Below, piece by piece: positions 16,763 through 24,247 of a DNA stretch of 64,000 nt. The position numbers and the translations under genes were made by a program. A model generated the notes under the pieces. It worked only from the letters and a program-made list of their open reading frames with translations. It was not told the DNA's origin and did not search any database. How positions within the stretch are numbered: the stretch's first letter is position 1; the number at the start of each line of letters is the position of its first letter. The stretch is from Armatimonas rosea (GTDB lineage: Bacteria; Armatimonadota; Armatimonadia; Armatimonadales; Armatimonadaceae): positions 1,054,001 to 1,118,000 of the forward strand of contig NZ_JACHGW010000002.1 in assembly GCF_014202505.1 (NCBI RefSeq), read 5' to 3'.

Positions 16763-17143
16763 CTAGGTGCAGGTCTGGCCCCAGGAGACAATGCGTATCT
16801 CGGGGGAGTTGAGACAGGCCTGCCGAATCTGGTGCAGGCACTCTGGGGCACCCGCAGTGCCGGTCAGGGTTAGGTCTTGCCCAAGACAAGGGGGATTGAG
16901 GACGACATGCTGGACAGGGAGCCCGACTAAAAAGCACCACAGCCGGATCAGGTAGGGGCTCTGGTTCCCGGAGCTATAGAGAGTGAGGACATTGCCGGTG
17001 CGAGCCAGGTCCCGTAGCAGGTGTCGCATTCCCAGGCGGAGCCGGGCGGGAAGGATCCAGTGTGCGACGGGTGAGGTGGGATCACAGGCCCGCTCGGTGA
17101 GGGGGGCGATGAGGATCTCTTCGAGGTGAATCAGAATGTTCAT
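16763..17143 (-). CDS. Small protein resembling a degenerate HAD-type domain
   Basis: 126 residues. MNILIHLEEILIAPL occupies the place of the HAD nucleophile strand but lacks the DxD motif. LRLGMRHLLRDLARTGNVLTLYSSGNQ looks like the HAD motif II region (Ser after a hydrophobic strand). The likeness is weak. I chose the ATG at 17143 over a GTG at 17158. It lies between two PEP-CTERM genes on the same strand. If it is a HAD relative it would be catalytically dead; otherwise it is unrecognised. Confidence 0.45.
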   Translation of the reverse strand: MNILIHLEEILIAPLTERACDPTSPVAHWILPARLRLGMRHLLRDLARTGNVLTLYSSGNQSPYLIRLWCFLVGLPVQHVVLNPPCLGQDLTLTGTAGAPECLHQIRQACLNSPEIRIVSWGQTCT

Positions 17144-17157
17144 AGGTTGGTGCCTCA

Positions 17158-17183
17158 CTGGGCCAGCCCTTGAGCTGGCCCAG
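17158..17183. terminator. Perfect 10-bp hairpin downstream of PEP-CTERM gene
   Basis: CTGGGCCAGC, loop CCTTGA and GCTGGCCCAG form a perfect stem between the PEP-CTERM stop (17205) and the next minus-strand start (17143). There is no T-run on the minus side, so it may be a transcript-stabilising or attenuating hairpin rather than a full terminator. Confidence 0.5.
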
Positions 17184-17204
17184 AGTGGTTTGGGTTTTAT
17201 GGTC

Positions 17205-17882
17205 TCACTGCTTGCGGCGGCGGAGCATCACGAAGGTTCCTCCCAGCATCAAGAAGGCTAGGGTGGCGGGCTCCGGTGCGGCGGTCGAGGTCAGGTTGGT
17301 GATCGAGCCCGTGATCGTGCTATTGCTCAGCGAGGTGGGCGTCCCCTGGCTGGAGGCTTGTGTCGCGTTCAGGTCAACCCGGTAGATCGAGCCGCCAAAG
17401 GAGAAGGTCGGGGCTCCGGTGGGGTTATACGTCACACGCGTGCCATCCTGTCCTAGGATCGTGATATCGGCATCGTAGCTGTACTCCGTTGAGAAGTTCA
17501 GGGGGCCGATGGCGACCGCTCCCGGGCTCACGGTGAAGTTCACGATGGTATTTAGCCCCGTGACGATGCCATTGCCCGATGCAGGTAGGTTATTGAACTG
17601 GAAGATATCTCCTGCTGTCGTAAACTGGATCGTCTTGGGCGTCCCAAAGACCGGGAGGGCAAAGGGAGCCGCTTGGAGGATTCCTTGGCCCGCTCCGCTT
17701 CCCACAACGGTCACGCCTGCTCCAAAGGCAGCAGCAATAGGGGTGGTCAGGTTGCCTGCGATTACTTGTGCGTGTGCAGACGTCGCCATTAAGAGGCTAG
17801 ATACTGCAAAGGTACTCAGGAATGCGCGGCTCAGGTTTAAAGTACGGAAAAACATAGTTAAGGTGCTTTCAATGGATGACAT
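17205..17882 (-). CDS. PEP-CTERM sorted secreted protein
   Basis: 225 residues. A signal peptide (LSTFAVSSLLMATSAHA, then Q) follows an N-terminus with two possible ATGs, at 17882 and 17855 (MFFRTLNLSRA); neither has a strong ribosome binding site. The body is Thr/Ser/Gly-rich. The C-terminus AAPEPATLAFLMLGGTFVMLRRRKQ is a standard PEP-CTERM tag. It is the first gene after the near-perfect ECF promoter P5, so an exported or surface protein is probably part of the stress programme. Confidence 0.8.
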   Translation of the reverse strand: MSSIESTLTMFFRTLNLSRAFLSTFAVSSLLMATSAHAQVIAGNLTTPIAAAFGAGVTVVGSGAGQGILQAAPFALPVFGTPKTIQFTTAGDIFQFNNLPASGNGIVTGLNTIVNFTVSPGAVAIGPLNFSTEYSYDADITILGQDGTRVTYNPTGAPTFSFGGSIYRVDLNATQASSQGTPTSLSNSTITGSITNLTSTAAPEPATLAFLMLGGTFVMLRRRKQ

Positions 17883-17939
17883 TTCTGTCTTTGTTTTGAT
17901 TTCTGGATTGCAGTTCGAGCTACAGTTCCCAAGTGAAAG

Positions 17940-17969
17940 TCCTATGCTGGTTTTGGTAGTATGGTTCCC
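17940..17969 (-). promoter_or_regulatory. ECF-type promoter P5 (PEP-CTERM/GT4 run)
   Basis: Minus strand: GGGAACC (17963-17969), 16 nt, CATAGGA (17940-17946). This is identical to P1 in both boxes and in spacing. The leader to the ATG at 17882 is about 50 nt. Confidence 0.7.
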
Positions 17970-18012
17970 TTTTAAAATAAATAAAGATGCATCACAGAAA
18001 AGTGATGCATCT
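17970..18012 (-). terminator. Rho-independent terminator of the FAS1 gene
   Basis: Minus strand: an 11-bp perfect stem (AGATGCATCAC with GTGATGCATCT, 17985-18012) with a 6-nt loop, followed by TTTATTTATTTTAAAA (17984 to 17970). It sits 33 nt after the FAS1 stop and just upstream of promoter P5, separating the two transcription units. Confidence 0.85.
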
Positions 18013-18045
18013 TGTCGTCGTGAAATTCTGAAAGATTCTGCGGAT

Positions 18046-18774
18046 TTATCTCTCCATGAACTTTTCTATAGGGTGAATCCAGCCGTTACTTGCAAAGATA
18101 TCTGTCTGGACGATAGCGACGCCATCTATTTGAAGGATCCCCTCGGTATTTCTTAGGGTCAGTGTCTCCCCCGAGAGAGTCTCTAGCGCGGTGCCATCGG
18201 GGAGCGCACGGAGAGCGCTGATGGTAAATCGCCCCACGACGATGTGCTTCTTGAGGAGCTGCACCAGAGTGGCTTTGCTCGCGGGATCTCGTAGCTGGTT
18301 CTGTGCTGCCTCGCTGAGAGCACGAAGGGCCACGTCCGAGGGAGCGAAGAAGGTGTAGGCACCCTCCGCCCGGAGCGTACTCACCAGCTCCGCGCTGTCG
18401 ATCAGCTTGACGATCTCACTGAAGTCTGCGGGGAGGTCTTTGAGCACATCGTAGATCGGCTTGGTGAGGGCCTGTGCGGCTCCCGAGGGAGGGGCCTTGG
18501 GATGGGGGGTGCGGATACTCTCGTAGAGCCCCAGCCCAAGAAGCCCGAGGGCGACCCCGGAGATCACATTGCGATTGGTGATGCCGTTGAAGCCTAGGAA
18601 GCCGCCACTGCTGTCGGTCGCGCCGCTCAGGTAGCCATCGGCGGGCTGGGACGCAGGGTAGAACGAGCCCGCCGAGCCAAGGGCGACCTGGCCACGCATC
18701 GGAATCTGGCTAGAGACAAGTGTGACAATCACCAAGGCCACACTCAGGCGGAGCCCGCGCTCTTTGTATTTCAT
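18046..18774 (-). CDS. Fasciclin (FAS1) domain protein
   Basis: 242 residues. An N-terminal hydrophobic segment (LSVALVIVTLVSSQIPM) acts as signal or anchor. A second hydrophobic stretch (about 68-82) follows a Gly/Ser-rich linker. The FAS1 domain covers about 105-240, with the conserved YTFFAPSDVALRAL (H1), HIVVGRF and the terminal GWIHPIEKFM (H2-like). FAS1 domains mediate adhesion. It is third in the operon from P6 (5 nt after the 81-residue gene) and ends at a strong terminator. Confidence 0.88.
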   Translation of the reverse strand: MKYKERGLRLSVALVIVTLVSSQIPMRGQVALGSAGSFYPASQPADGYLSGATDSSGGFLGFNGITNRNVISGVALGLLGLGLYESIRTPHPKAPPSGAAQALTKPIYDVLKDLPADFSEIVKLIDSAELVSTLRAEGAYTFFAPSDVALRALSEAAQNQLRDPASKATLVQLLKKHIVVGRFTISALRALPDGTALETLSGETLTLRNTEGILQIDGVAIVQTDIFASNGWIHPIEKFMER

Positions 18775-18779
18775 TATGT

Positions 18780-19025
18780 TTAGTAGACTTTCCCGTTTTC
18801 GATATAGGCAATCACGCTAAAGTTAAGGGAGATTAAGATGGGCTTTTCCGCTTCGCTGACGGTGTAGGTTCCCCCAAGCACACTACCTCCCTTAAGATAG
18901 GTCTCCCAGTCCGCGTAGAACCGGCTGCCCTCTGCGGCGGTGAGGTGGTAGTTGTCGGCGGCGGCGCTTCCGGCAAAGCGGATACGCAGCGCGACGAGCG
19001 CCTCCTGCTGGTAGGTTATTTCCAT
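18780..19025 (-). CDS. Small protein of unknown function (81 residues)
   Basis: It has no signal peptide and is probably a compact beta/alpha protein (QEALVALRIRFAG, then ISLNFSVIAYIENGKVY). The start overlaps the end of the PRC-barrel gene by 10 nt (ATGGAAATAA), a typical translational-coupling overlap, and FAS1 follows after 5 nt. I do not recognise a family. Its position in a tight stress operon supports it being real. Confidence 0.65.
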   Translation of the reverse strand: MEITYQQEALVALRIRFAGSAAADNYHLTAAEGSRFYADWETYLKGGSVLGGTYTVSEAEKPILISLNFSVIAYIENGKVY

Positions 19026-20233
19026 TGCGTGCGCTCTATGGCCTCGGCGATTCGCGTGGTGTCTTGGGAGCCCTGGACATCGTGGGCGACCAGCAGGAGC
19101 TTGCCCGCCTTCAGGTGGGTTTCGTAGGCGATCACCCGATCGTGGGGGATGCCGATACTAAAGAGGGCTCCTCCCAGGGCACTGAGTCCCCCGGTCACCG
19201 CCACGCTCTCCAGCGCCCCGACAATCCACACCACAACAGGGCCCGCCGCGAGAATCGGGCCGACTCCAGGGAGCCGAAAGAACGCCGAGCCAGACAGCAC
19301 GCTCCAGATGCCGCTCCAGAACGCTCCGGTCTTGCCCCTGGCCTTCGTGTGGTCCCCCGCGGTGTAGTAGCCAACCGTCTCGTCCTCGGTGTGCGGGTCT
19401 TGGCCAATCAGGGAGAGCTTGGTCATGTCGAAGCCCTGCCTCTGAAGATCATGGATCGCCGCGTCTGCCTCGGCGTGGGTGGCGTAGAGCGCGATAAACG
19501 AGCTCTTTGCGGTCTTCTCATTGGGTGCCTGGATCGGGCTTTTGTAGGCGTAGTAGGCCTGGAGCAGCTCCTCAAAGCTCGCCGTGATTGTCTGGCCGGT
19601 CTCCCACTCGGGGGCGTGTTTGAGGTGCTCACGGCTTGCCCCGACGCTCACGCTTCGGTCTGCCCAGCGGACGCTCTCGATCCACTGCGGGGGAACCAGG
19701 ACCTTCTTACCGGGCCACCAGTCCTTGGTTGCCACGGCAAGGTAGGCCACCTTCCAGCTCACATCGTCTACCAGAAAGTCATCGACATGGCCCAGGCTCC
19801 CATCGGTGGCCAAGAGGCTGTAGCCGATTACCTCTCGGCTGCTGCGTAGGTGGGCAGCGGCATGATCCCGTGCGATATCGTCGCCCAGCGAGTGAGCGGG
19901 GGTGTTCTCTACCCAGTAATAGGGCAAGGCGTAGTAGTCGGAGTAGTTTGCCTCCCACTGGCGTGAGATCGGCGGGTCTGTTGCGACATCGGGGCTGTTC
20001 TTGACCTTATCCTGGGTCAGGTTGACCTTTAGAGTCTTTTCTTGCGCATCAATCGACAGGAAGAGAAGCGGGGAGATCAGTACCTTGCGCTTTGCAAGCC
20101 AGCTCCCCGTTTCTACGACCAGATAACGCGCGGACCACTGCTCATCGTCGAAGAGTAGCTCGTCTATCCTGCCGATCACCCCATCGAGGGCATGGACTGT
20201 CCATCCTTGCATCCTCTTTACTTCTCGTAACAT
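19016..20233 (-). CDS. PRC-barrel protein with general-stress (YflT/DUF1269-like) C-terminal domain
   Basis: 405 residues. Two PRC-barrel domains lie at about 5-70 and 130-195, seen as GVIGRIDELLFDDEQWSARYLV and GSLGHVDDFLVDDVSWKVAYL. After a linker, residues 245-400 begin FIALYATHAEADAAIHDLQRQGFD, contain a Gly/Ala-rich hydrophobic hairpin (about 320-370), and end KLLLVAHD. This resembles the YflT/general stress protein 17M type. It is the first gene after P6, with AGGAG as ribosome binding site. The role is inferred to be stress related; no enzymatic motif is visible. Confidence 0.85.
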   Translation of the reverse strand: MLREVKRMQGWTVHALDGVIGRIDELLFDDEQWSARYLVVETGSWLAKRKVLISPLLFLSIDAQEKTLKVNLTQDKVKNSPDVATDPPISRQWEANYSDYYALPYYWVENTPAHSLGDDIARDHAAAHLRSSREVIGYSLLATDGSLGHVDDFLVDDVSWKVAYLAVATKDWWPGKKVLVPPQWIESVRWADRSVSVGASREHLKHAPEWETGQTITASFEELLQAYYAYKSPIQAPNEKTAKSSFIALYATHAEADAAIHDLQRQGFDMTKLSLIGQDPHTEDETVGYYTAGDHTKARGKTGAFWSGIWSVLSGSAFFRLPGVGPILAAGPVVVWIVGALESVAVTGGLSALGGALFSIGIPHDRVIAYETHLKAGKLLLVAHDVQGSQDTTRIAEAIERTQWK

Positions 20234-20252
20234 TGTGTTATCTCCTGAGGAG

Positions 20253-20280
20253 TCCTATGCTCAGGCCTCGCTCAGGTTCC
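20253..20280 (-). promoter_or_regulatory. ECF-type promoter P6 (PRC-barrel/FAS1 operon)
   Basis: Minus strand: GGAACC (20275-20280), 15 nt, CATAGGA (20253-20259), then 19 nt containing AGGAG before the ATG at 20233. The first -35 base differs from the others (A instead of G). Confidence 0.6.
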
Positions 20281-20324
20281 TCGTTTCACACGATGCGACG
20301 ATTTTGTAAGGGGGAGGAGAGCGG

Positions 20325-21866
20325 CTACATCTTGCCGAAGCGCCAGCGGTAGAAGAGATTCACCGAGACTGGCGCACTGCCGTAGGCGGGCTTCAGGGCC
20401 GTGGGGTAGGCGTAGAGATCCACCGAGGCCCCGATCCCCTGCTGTCCTTGCTCGTCCTGCTTCAGGTTATGGACACCCCCCAGCGAGAGCTTCTGCACAC
20501 GGTAGACCCCTGAGGGGACCCCCACGAGCTCGTCTTTTTGGGCGCTGTCTACCCGGGCAAAGTAGGTCTGTCGCCCGTGGGTGTAGGCGGCCTCGGCCAG
20601 GAGTGCGGTGGTCCTGTCGCCGTGCTTGAGGTTCTGCCCCAGCGCGAGCAGCGTGGCGAGGTTGTCGCCGTTTTCGAGAGCTCTATTGTGCATCAGCGAG
20701 ACCGTCAGGCGGTGAACATCGACACCGGGCTCTAGCGCCTCGGGGGACTTCAGAAAGCCATACGATGCCTGGATGCTGATGTCCTTGGTGGGATTGTGCG
20801 TGAGGCGCCCGGAGTAGGAGTTGAGGCGGATCGGGTCGAGGTTGTAGCGATTCTCGCCCGGCTCACGGCCATTGAAGACCGAGCCTTCGAGCTTCCACTT
20901 GTCCGCAAGGGTCACGCCCGCGGTGGCCACGCCGAAGGTGATGTGGCTCCCATCGAGCCAGTGGTGGGAGATGGGGGCGACAGGGTTGTCCCAGGCCGAG
21001 GGGCGGTGCTGAAACGCGGCGGGTCCGAGGGCGGGCTCACCGACGGGAGCGAGGTAGAGGAAGCCGCGTGCACCTCCCCCAAGCGGCGCACTGTAGCTGG
21101 CACCGAGCTCCATGAATAGGTCGTGAGGGTGCTGGCGGTCTTGGAGCGGCTGGCCGTGCGCGGTCTCCCCAGTCTGGAAGAGATTCGGGTAGCCTCGCTG
21201 GCCGTTGGTGAGCGCATCGAGGGAGAACATTCCCCGCAGCCCAAGCACGCGGCCCGCTTCGTCGCGCTTCTGCCCCATGAGCATGTACTGGCTCGCGCCG
21301 TAGGTCTGCGACTCGCCTCGCGTGCCGCCCGCCGCGCTGAAGGCCCCGACCGCAAGCCCCATCTGCATCAAGCGCCAGCTCCCGCGCTCGCTCATCCGGC
21401 CGTACATCGGGCTGGACTCGGGGAGCCAGCTCGTGCCGGAGCCCTCGCGGCTCATGCTCCAGGGGCCGAGAGTGCCCGGCATCTCCAGCTCCATGAGCTG
21501 CTCAAAGAGCATGTCGGGTGTCAGGTTGTCATAGCGCCCGTTGCCCGCCTTGATGCCCTCCAGGCAGGTCTTGCAGACGCCTTTTTTCTCAAAGAGATTC
21601 GCCGCGCAGCCGCAGTTGCCTTCGAGAGCGCACTCCGCGCAGCCGCCCTTGATGCAGCAGGCAAAGCGCCCCTCCTCGGCGAGGATGCGCTTAGCGGCGA
21701 GGAGCCCCGCTTCGTAGCCCTTGAGGTCGCCTTTTTTCTTGGCATCCAGCGCCTGCTTCAAGATCGGAGTGGCCTTGCTGGGGCCCTTCTTTGCGCCCTT
21801 GGGCGGGTGCGCGAGGGCGGGTGCGACAAGGGCGAGGGCGAGGAGTAGGGTAAAGAGCGGTCTCAC
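20325..21866 (-). CDS. Outer-membrane-type protein with Cys-rich N-terminal segment (copper locus)
   Basis: 513 residues with a signal peptide (LFTLLLALALVAPALA). A Lys-rich helical segment follows, then a Cys cluster at about 69-97 (CC-x3-C-x2-C-x4-C-x-C, later C-x2-C) and a long beta-strand region to the end. The strand region holds motifs such as QHPHDLFMELGASYSAPLG and HRPSAWDNPVAPISHHWLDG that recur in putative outer-membrane proteins of metal-resistance loci. It overlaps the preceding gene by 4 nt. Periplasmic metal binding or export is inferred from the Cys cluster, His-rich loops and the csoR/copA neighbourhood. Confidence 0.7.
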   Translation of the reverse strand: MRPLFTLLLALALVAPALAHPPKGAKKGPSKATPILKQALDAKKKGDLKGYEAGLLAAKRILAEEGRFACCIKGGCAECALEGNCGCAANLFEKKGVCKTCLEGIKAGNGRYDNLTPDMLFEQLMELEMPGTLGPWSMSREGSGTSWLPESSPMYGRMSERGSWRLMQMGLAVGAFSAAGGTRGESQTYGASQYMLMGQKRDEAGRVLGLRGMFSLDALTNGQRGYPNLFQTGETAHGQPLQDRQHPHDLFMELGASYSAPLGGGARGFLYLAPVGEPALGPAAFQHRPSAWDNPVAPISHHWLDGSHITFGVATAGVTLADKWKLEGSVFNGREPGENRYNLDPIRLNSYSGRLTHNPTKDISIQASYGFLKSPEALEPGVDVHRLTVSLMHNRALENGDNLATLLALGQNLKHGDRTTALLAEAAYTHGRQTYFARVDSAQKDELVGVPSGVYRVQKLSLGGVHNLKQDEQGQQGIGASVDLYAYPTALKPAYGSAPVSVNLFYRWRFGKM

Positions 21867-23059
21867 TTGGCACCGCCGATCTTCAGGACAAAGGGAATCG
21901 TGACGACCTTACCTGCGCGCTGGAACTGCCCCCAGGCCTTGTAGAGCCCCGGCTTGGGGAAGCGGGCGTTGAAGAGAACATTGCCCTTGCGCGACTGCGC
22001 AAGGCCGGCCTCGTCCTCGGCGGGGTGGCTATGGACCACGGTCTGGCCGTCCTGGTGGATGATCATCAGGTGCCCAAAGGCCCCCAGATACGGCTCCAGA
22101 TCGGTGACGGGCTGACCCGAGCTGGCATCGGTGAGCAGGAAGGCAAGGCTGGTGCTGCGGCCCACGGGAATGGGGTTTGTCGCGCTGAAGCTTGCGGTGA
22201 TGCCGTCCACGGTGTTTTTTGTCGCCGAGGGGACCAGCGCGACCGGCTTAGGAGCCGCACCGCTGACCTTGAGGCTCGTCCCCAGGATCTGCGAGCCCGC
22301 ACCGCGCGGGGCCACATCGGCGTAGACTCGGTACTCGCCGCCGCTGGGAAAGACCTGGGAGATCGTGAAGGTGCCGTCGGGCTGGGCCTCGGGGTGCTCG
22401 TGGGCGAACCAGGAGAGGTCGCGGCTTGCCAGGAGCAGGTGGAAGACCTTGGTGTGGGCGATATCGAAGTCTTTTACCACCGCCTTGGTCTTGGTGTCTC
22501 GGATCGTGAAGCGCAGCTCCACCGGCTTGCCTGCCTCGGCGCTGCCGACACTCTTGAGCTCCACAAAGTACGGCTTGGGAGCGGGCTTCTTTCCCTGGCG
22601 CGCCTCGGCGTCCTGGACATCGACCAGGAAGCGCGCCGTGAGGGGCTTGCTCTCGCCGGGGATCGTGAGGCTCAGCGCGATCTGGTACTGCCCGCCGTGG
22701 GGGAAGTAGCACTCCAGGCCGTAGTCGCCGGGGACCCCTTCGGTGTGGATCTTGGGGCTCTGGGCGGGCATGCCGGCCATCTCGGGCATGGTGACGATGG
22801 CCTTGGCCTGTACCCGCGTGACCCCGGTGGCACCGGAGACGGGGTCGAGCTTGCTTGTATCTAGCAGGCGGAACTCGATATCGAGCTGCTCCCCGGCAAA
22901 GATTCCCTCTGCGGGGACACGCAGGGTAAGGCTGTACTTCCCCAGGGTTTTCTGGAGGCCAGCCGGTGCCGGGGCTACCTGCGCGAGAGTGGGGCGTGGC
23001 GCGCTGAGAAGGGCGACCAGAGCAAGGGTACCAAGGGCTAGACGGTGTGTGGTTAACAT
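21863..23059 (-). CDS. Periplasmic YtkA-like multidomain protein (copper locus)
   Basis: 398 residues with a signal peptide (LALGTLALVALLSA, then APRPTLAQ). It contains about three Ig-like YtkA/FixH-type repeats. The repeats carry ITMPEMAGMPAQSP-like Met motifs and HTEG, DIAHTKVFHLLLASRDL and WFAHEHPEA, then HLMIIHQDGQTVVHSHP. Met and His placement fits copper or other metal ligation in the periplasm. It lies 64 nt downstream of the Cys-rich gene and is coupled to the barrel gene by an ATGA overlap. The function is inferred. Confidence 0.7.
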   Translation of the reverse strand: MLTTHRLALGTLALVALLSAPRPTLAQVAPAPAGLQKTLGKYSLTLRVPAEGIFAGEQLDIEFRLLDTSKLDPVSGATGVTRVQAKAIVTMPEMAGMPAQSPKIHTEGVPGDYGLECYFPHGGQYQIALSLTIPGESKPLTARFLVDVQDAEARQGKKPAPKPYFVELKSVGSAEAGKPVELRFTIRDTKTKAVVKDFDIAHTKVFHLLLASRDLSWFAHEHPEAQPDGTFTISQVFPSGGEYRVYADVAPRGAGSQILGTSLKVSGAAPKPVALVPSATKNTVDGITASFSATNPIPVGRSTSLAFLLTDASSGQPVTDLEPYLGAFGHLMIIHQDGQTVVHSHPAEDEAGLAQSRKGNVLFNARFPKPGLYKAWGQFQRAGKVVTIPFVLKIGGAK

Positions 23060-23123
23060 GATTTTCTCTTCCTAAACGAGTCAGCACGGGGGGGGGCGTG
23101 CAAGCGACGAAACGTGGCAAGGC

Positions 23124-23540
23124 TTAGGAAAAGACGGGAGGGGCGCGTAGGGCCGCAAAGGGCAGCGGCGGGCCGCGGGGAGCCGAGCGCTCCAGGGCGA
23201 GAGAGGCGCGGCAAATCGTCACCTGAGCGGGCGCGGAGAGTGACGGGGGCATGGTGCCCAGTACAAAAACGGGGCTCTGTGTCGCGGTCGTTGCCTCAGG
23301 CAGGTGCGGGGGGGCGGGGGCAGGCTGCAGCTTGCAGCAGCAGGGGGCGGAGATTGCCGCGCCCGGGGCTGTTGCCTTTTGGGCACAACAAGCGCGGCCC
23401 TCTGCCTTCTGGCGCGCCGCCCGCATGGGGCAAGCGCTCGTCTGCGACGAAACCTGGCAAGCGAGCACGAGCCGGGCCGGAGCCAGGAAGGTCGTCATCA
23501 AGGCGAAGACGAGAAGGAGTATCGTGTGCTTGCGAGACAT
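23124..23540 (-). CDS. Small secreted Cys-rich protein
   Basis: 138 residues from the ATG at 23540 (MSRKHTILLLVFALM), preferred over a start at 23582 because AAGAGAG precedes it and the signal peptide then starts correctly. The mature part has Cys clusters at ACQ, ACPM, ACCAQ and APCCCKLQ, followed by a Pro/Ala-rich tail. No family is recognised. Its promoter overlaps a CsoR-type box and it heads the minus-strand copper operon, so a copper-binding role is likely. Confidence 0.65.
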   Translation of the reverse strand: MSRKHTILLLVFALMTTFLAPARLVLACQVSSQTSACPMRAARQKAEGRACCAQKATAPGAAISAPCCCKLQPAPAPPHLPEATTATQSPVFVLGTMPPSLSAPAQVTICRASLALERSAPRGPPLPFAALRAPPVFS

Positions 23541-23553
23541 GGTTCTCTCTTGG

Positions 23554-23582
23554 AGTATACCCCTGCTGGGTATTTTTTGCAC
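23554..23582 (-). promoter_or_regulatory. Minus-strand promoter of the copper operon
   Basis: TATACT on the minus strand (23554-23559), 17 nt, and GTGCAA (23577-23582) as a weak -35. The first CsoR-type box lies between the two hexamers, consistent with repression. Confidence 0.45.
23557..23573. promoter_or_regulatory. CsoR operator 1
   Basis: ATACCCCTGCTGGGTAT is a palindromic C-tract/G-tract sequence of the TACCC...GGGTA type bound by CsoR repressors. It lies in the promoter of the minus-strand copper operon. Confidence 0.75.
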
Positions 23583-23611
23583 TTGATTTTTATACCCGGT
23601 GGGGGTATATT
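23583..23611 (+). promoter_or_regulatory. csoR-copA operon promoter
   Basis: TTGATT (23583-23588), a 17-nt spacer and TATATT (23606-23611). The csoR ATG follows after only 7 nt with no Shine-Dalgarno sequence, which predicts a leaderless mRNA. Operator 2 fills the spacer. Confidence 0.7.
23591..23609. promoter_or_regulatory. CsoR operator 2
   Basis: TATACCCGGTGGGGGTATA is an inverted repeat of the CsoR type lying between the -35 and -10 of the csoR promoter, so the operon is probably autoregulated by copper. Confidence 0.8.
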
Positions 23612-23618
23612 GCCCTTT

Positions 23619-23915
23619 ATGGAACCCCAGGGAGACGCTCGTCGTAAGCTTAAGCAGCGCCTAAACCGCATCGCCGGACAGGTGGCGGGGATTCAGCGCA
23701 TGGTGGACGAGGACCGCTACTGCGTGGATATCCTCACCCAGATCGCTGCCGTCCGCTCCGCCCTGGATAGTGTCGGGGTTGAGCTCCTCACCGAGCATGT
23801 CAGCTCCTGTGTGATCGGGCACGGCACCGAGAGCGAGCACGAGTGCGCCAAGCCCATGACCCAAGAGCAGCTGGTCGAGGAAGTGAAGACAGTCCTTGGC
23901 CGGTTCCTGAAATAG
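23619..23915 (+). CDS. csoR: Copper-sensing transcriptional repressor CsoR
   Basis: 98 residues, all-helical DUF156 family. The copper ligands are present: Cys35 (YCVDIL), His60 and Cys64 (LLTEHVSSC), the C-H-C set that separates CsoR from RcnR/FrmR. The start is the ATG at 23619, 7 nt after a -10 box; the longer frame upstream runs through the promoter. It is followed after 18 nt by the CopZ-like gene and then copA. It presumably binds the two operators at 23557-23609 and releases them on Cu(I) binding. Confidence 0.92.
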   Translation: MEPQGDARRKLKQRLNRIAGQVAGIQRMVDEDRYCVDILTQIAAVRSALDSVGVELLTEHVSSCVIGHGTESEHECAKPMTQEQLVEEVKTVLGRFLK

Positions 23916-23933
23916 AGAAAGAGAGAACAGAAC

Positions 23934-24143
23934 ATGAAGATAACGACCTTTACCGCCCCGGAGATCGAGTGCCAGGGCTGCGCCAGTGCCATCAAGAAGT
24001 CCGTGGGGGCTATCGCGGGAGTCAGCGAGGTCCAGGTGGACGTGGATGCCAAGCGTGTCACGATCCAGCACGAGGACGCCACTCCGGTGAGCGCGATCAC
24101 CGCTGCCGTGGAAAAAGCCGGCTTCTCCGCCTTGGAGGCCTGA
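23934..24143 (+). CDS. Heavy-metal-associated (HMA) copper chaperone, CopZ-like
   Basis: 69 residues comprising one HMA ferredoxin-like domain. The Cu(I) motif is Cys13-x-x-Cys16 (IECQGCASA) where most CopZ proteins have GMxCxxC. VSEVQVDVDAKRVTI and the terminal VEKAGFSALEA are typical. It presumably delivers Cu(I) to CopA. AGAGAGAACAGAAC precedes the ATG. It lies between csoR and a 190-nt spacer with a paired repeat, beyond which is copA. Confidence 0.88.
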   Translation: MKITTFTAPEIECQGCASAIKKSVGAIAGVSEVQVDVDAKRVTIQHEDATPVSAITAAVEKAGFSALEA

Positions 24144-24162
24144 GAGCCGGGATAACGCTGAG

Positions 24163-24214
24163 GCCCGGACAACGAGTGTCCGGGCTTGAGAGGGCGACGG
24201 CTGCCTTCGCAGCC
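24163..24214. repeat. REP-like element, left arm
   Basis: 52 nt holding two internal hairpins: GCCCGGACA/TGTCCGGGC and GGCTGC/GCAGCC with a CTTC loop. It is an imperfect inverted copy (38 of 52 positions identical by eye) of 24248-24299. Confidence 0.7.
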
Positions 24215-24247
24215 AACAAATACGAAACGCAGCCAACCACACTTACT

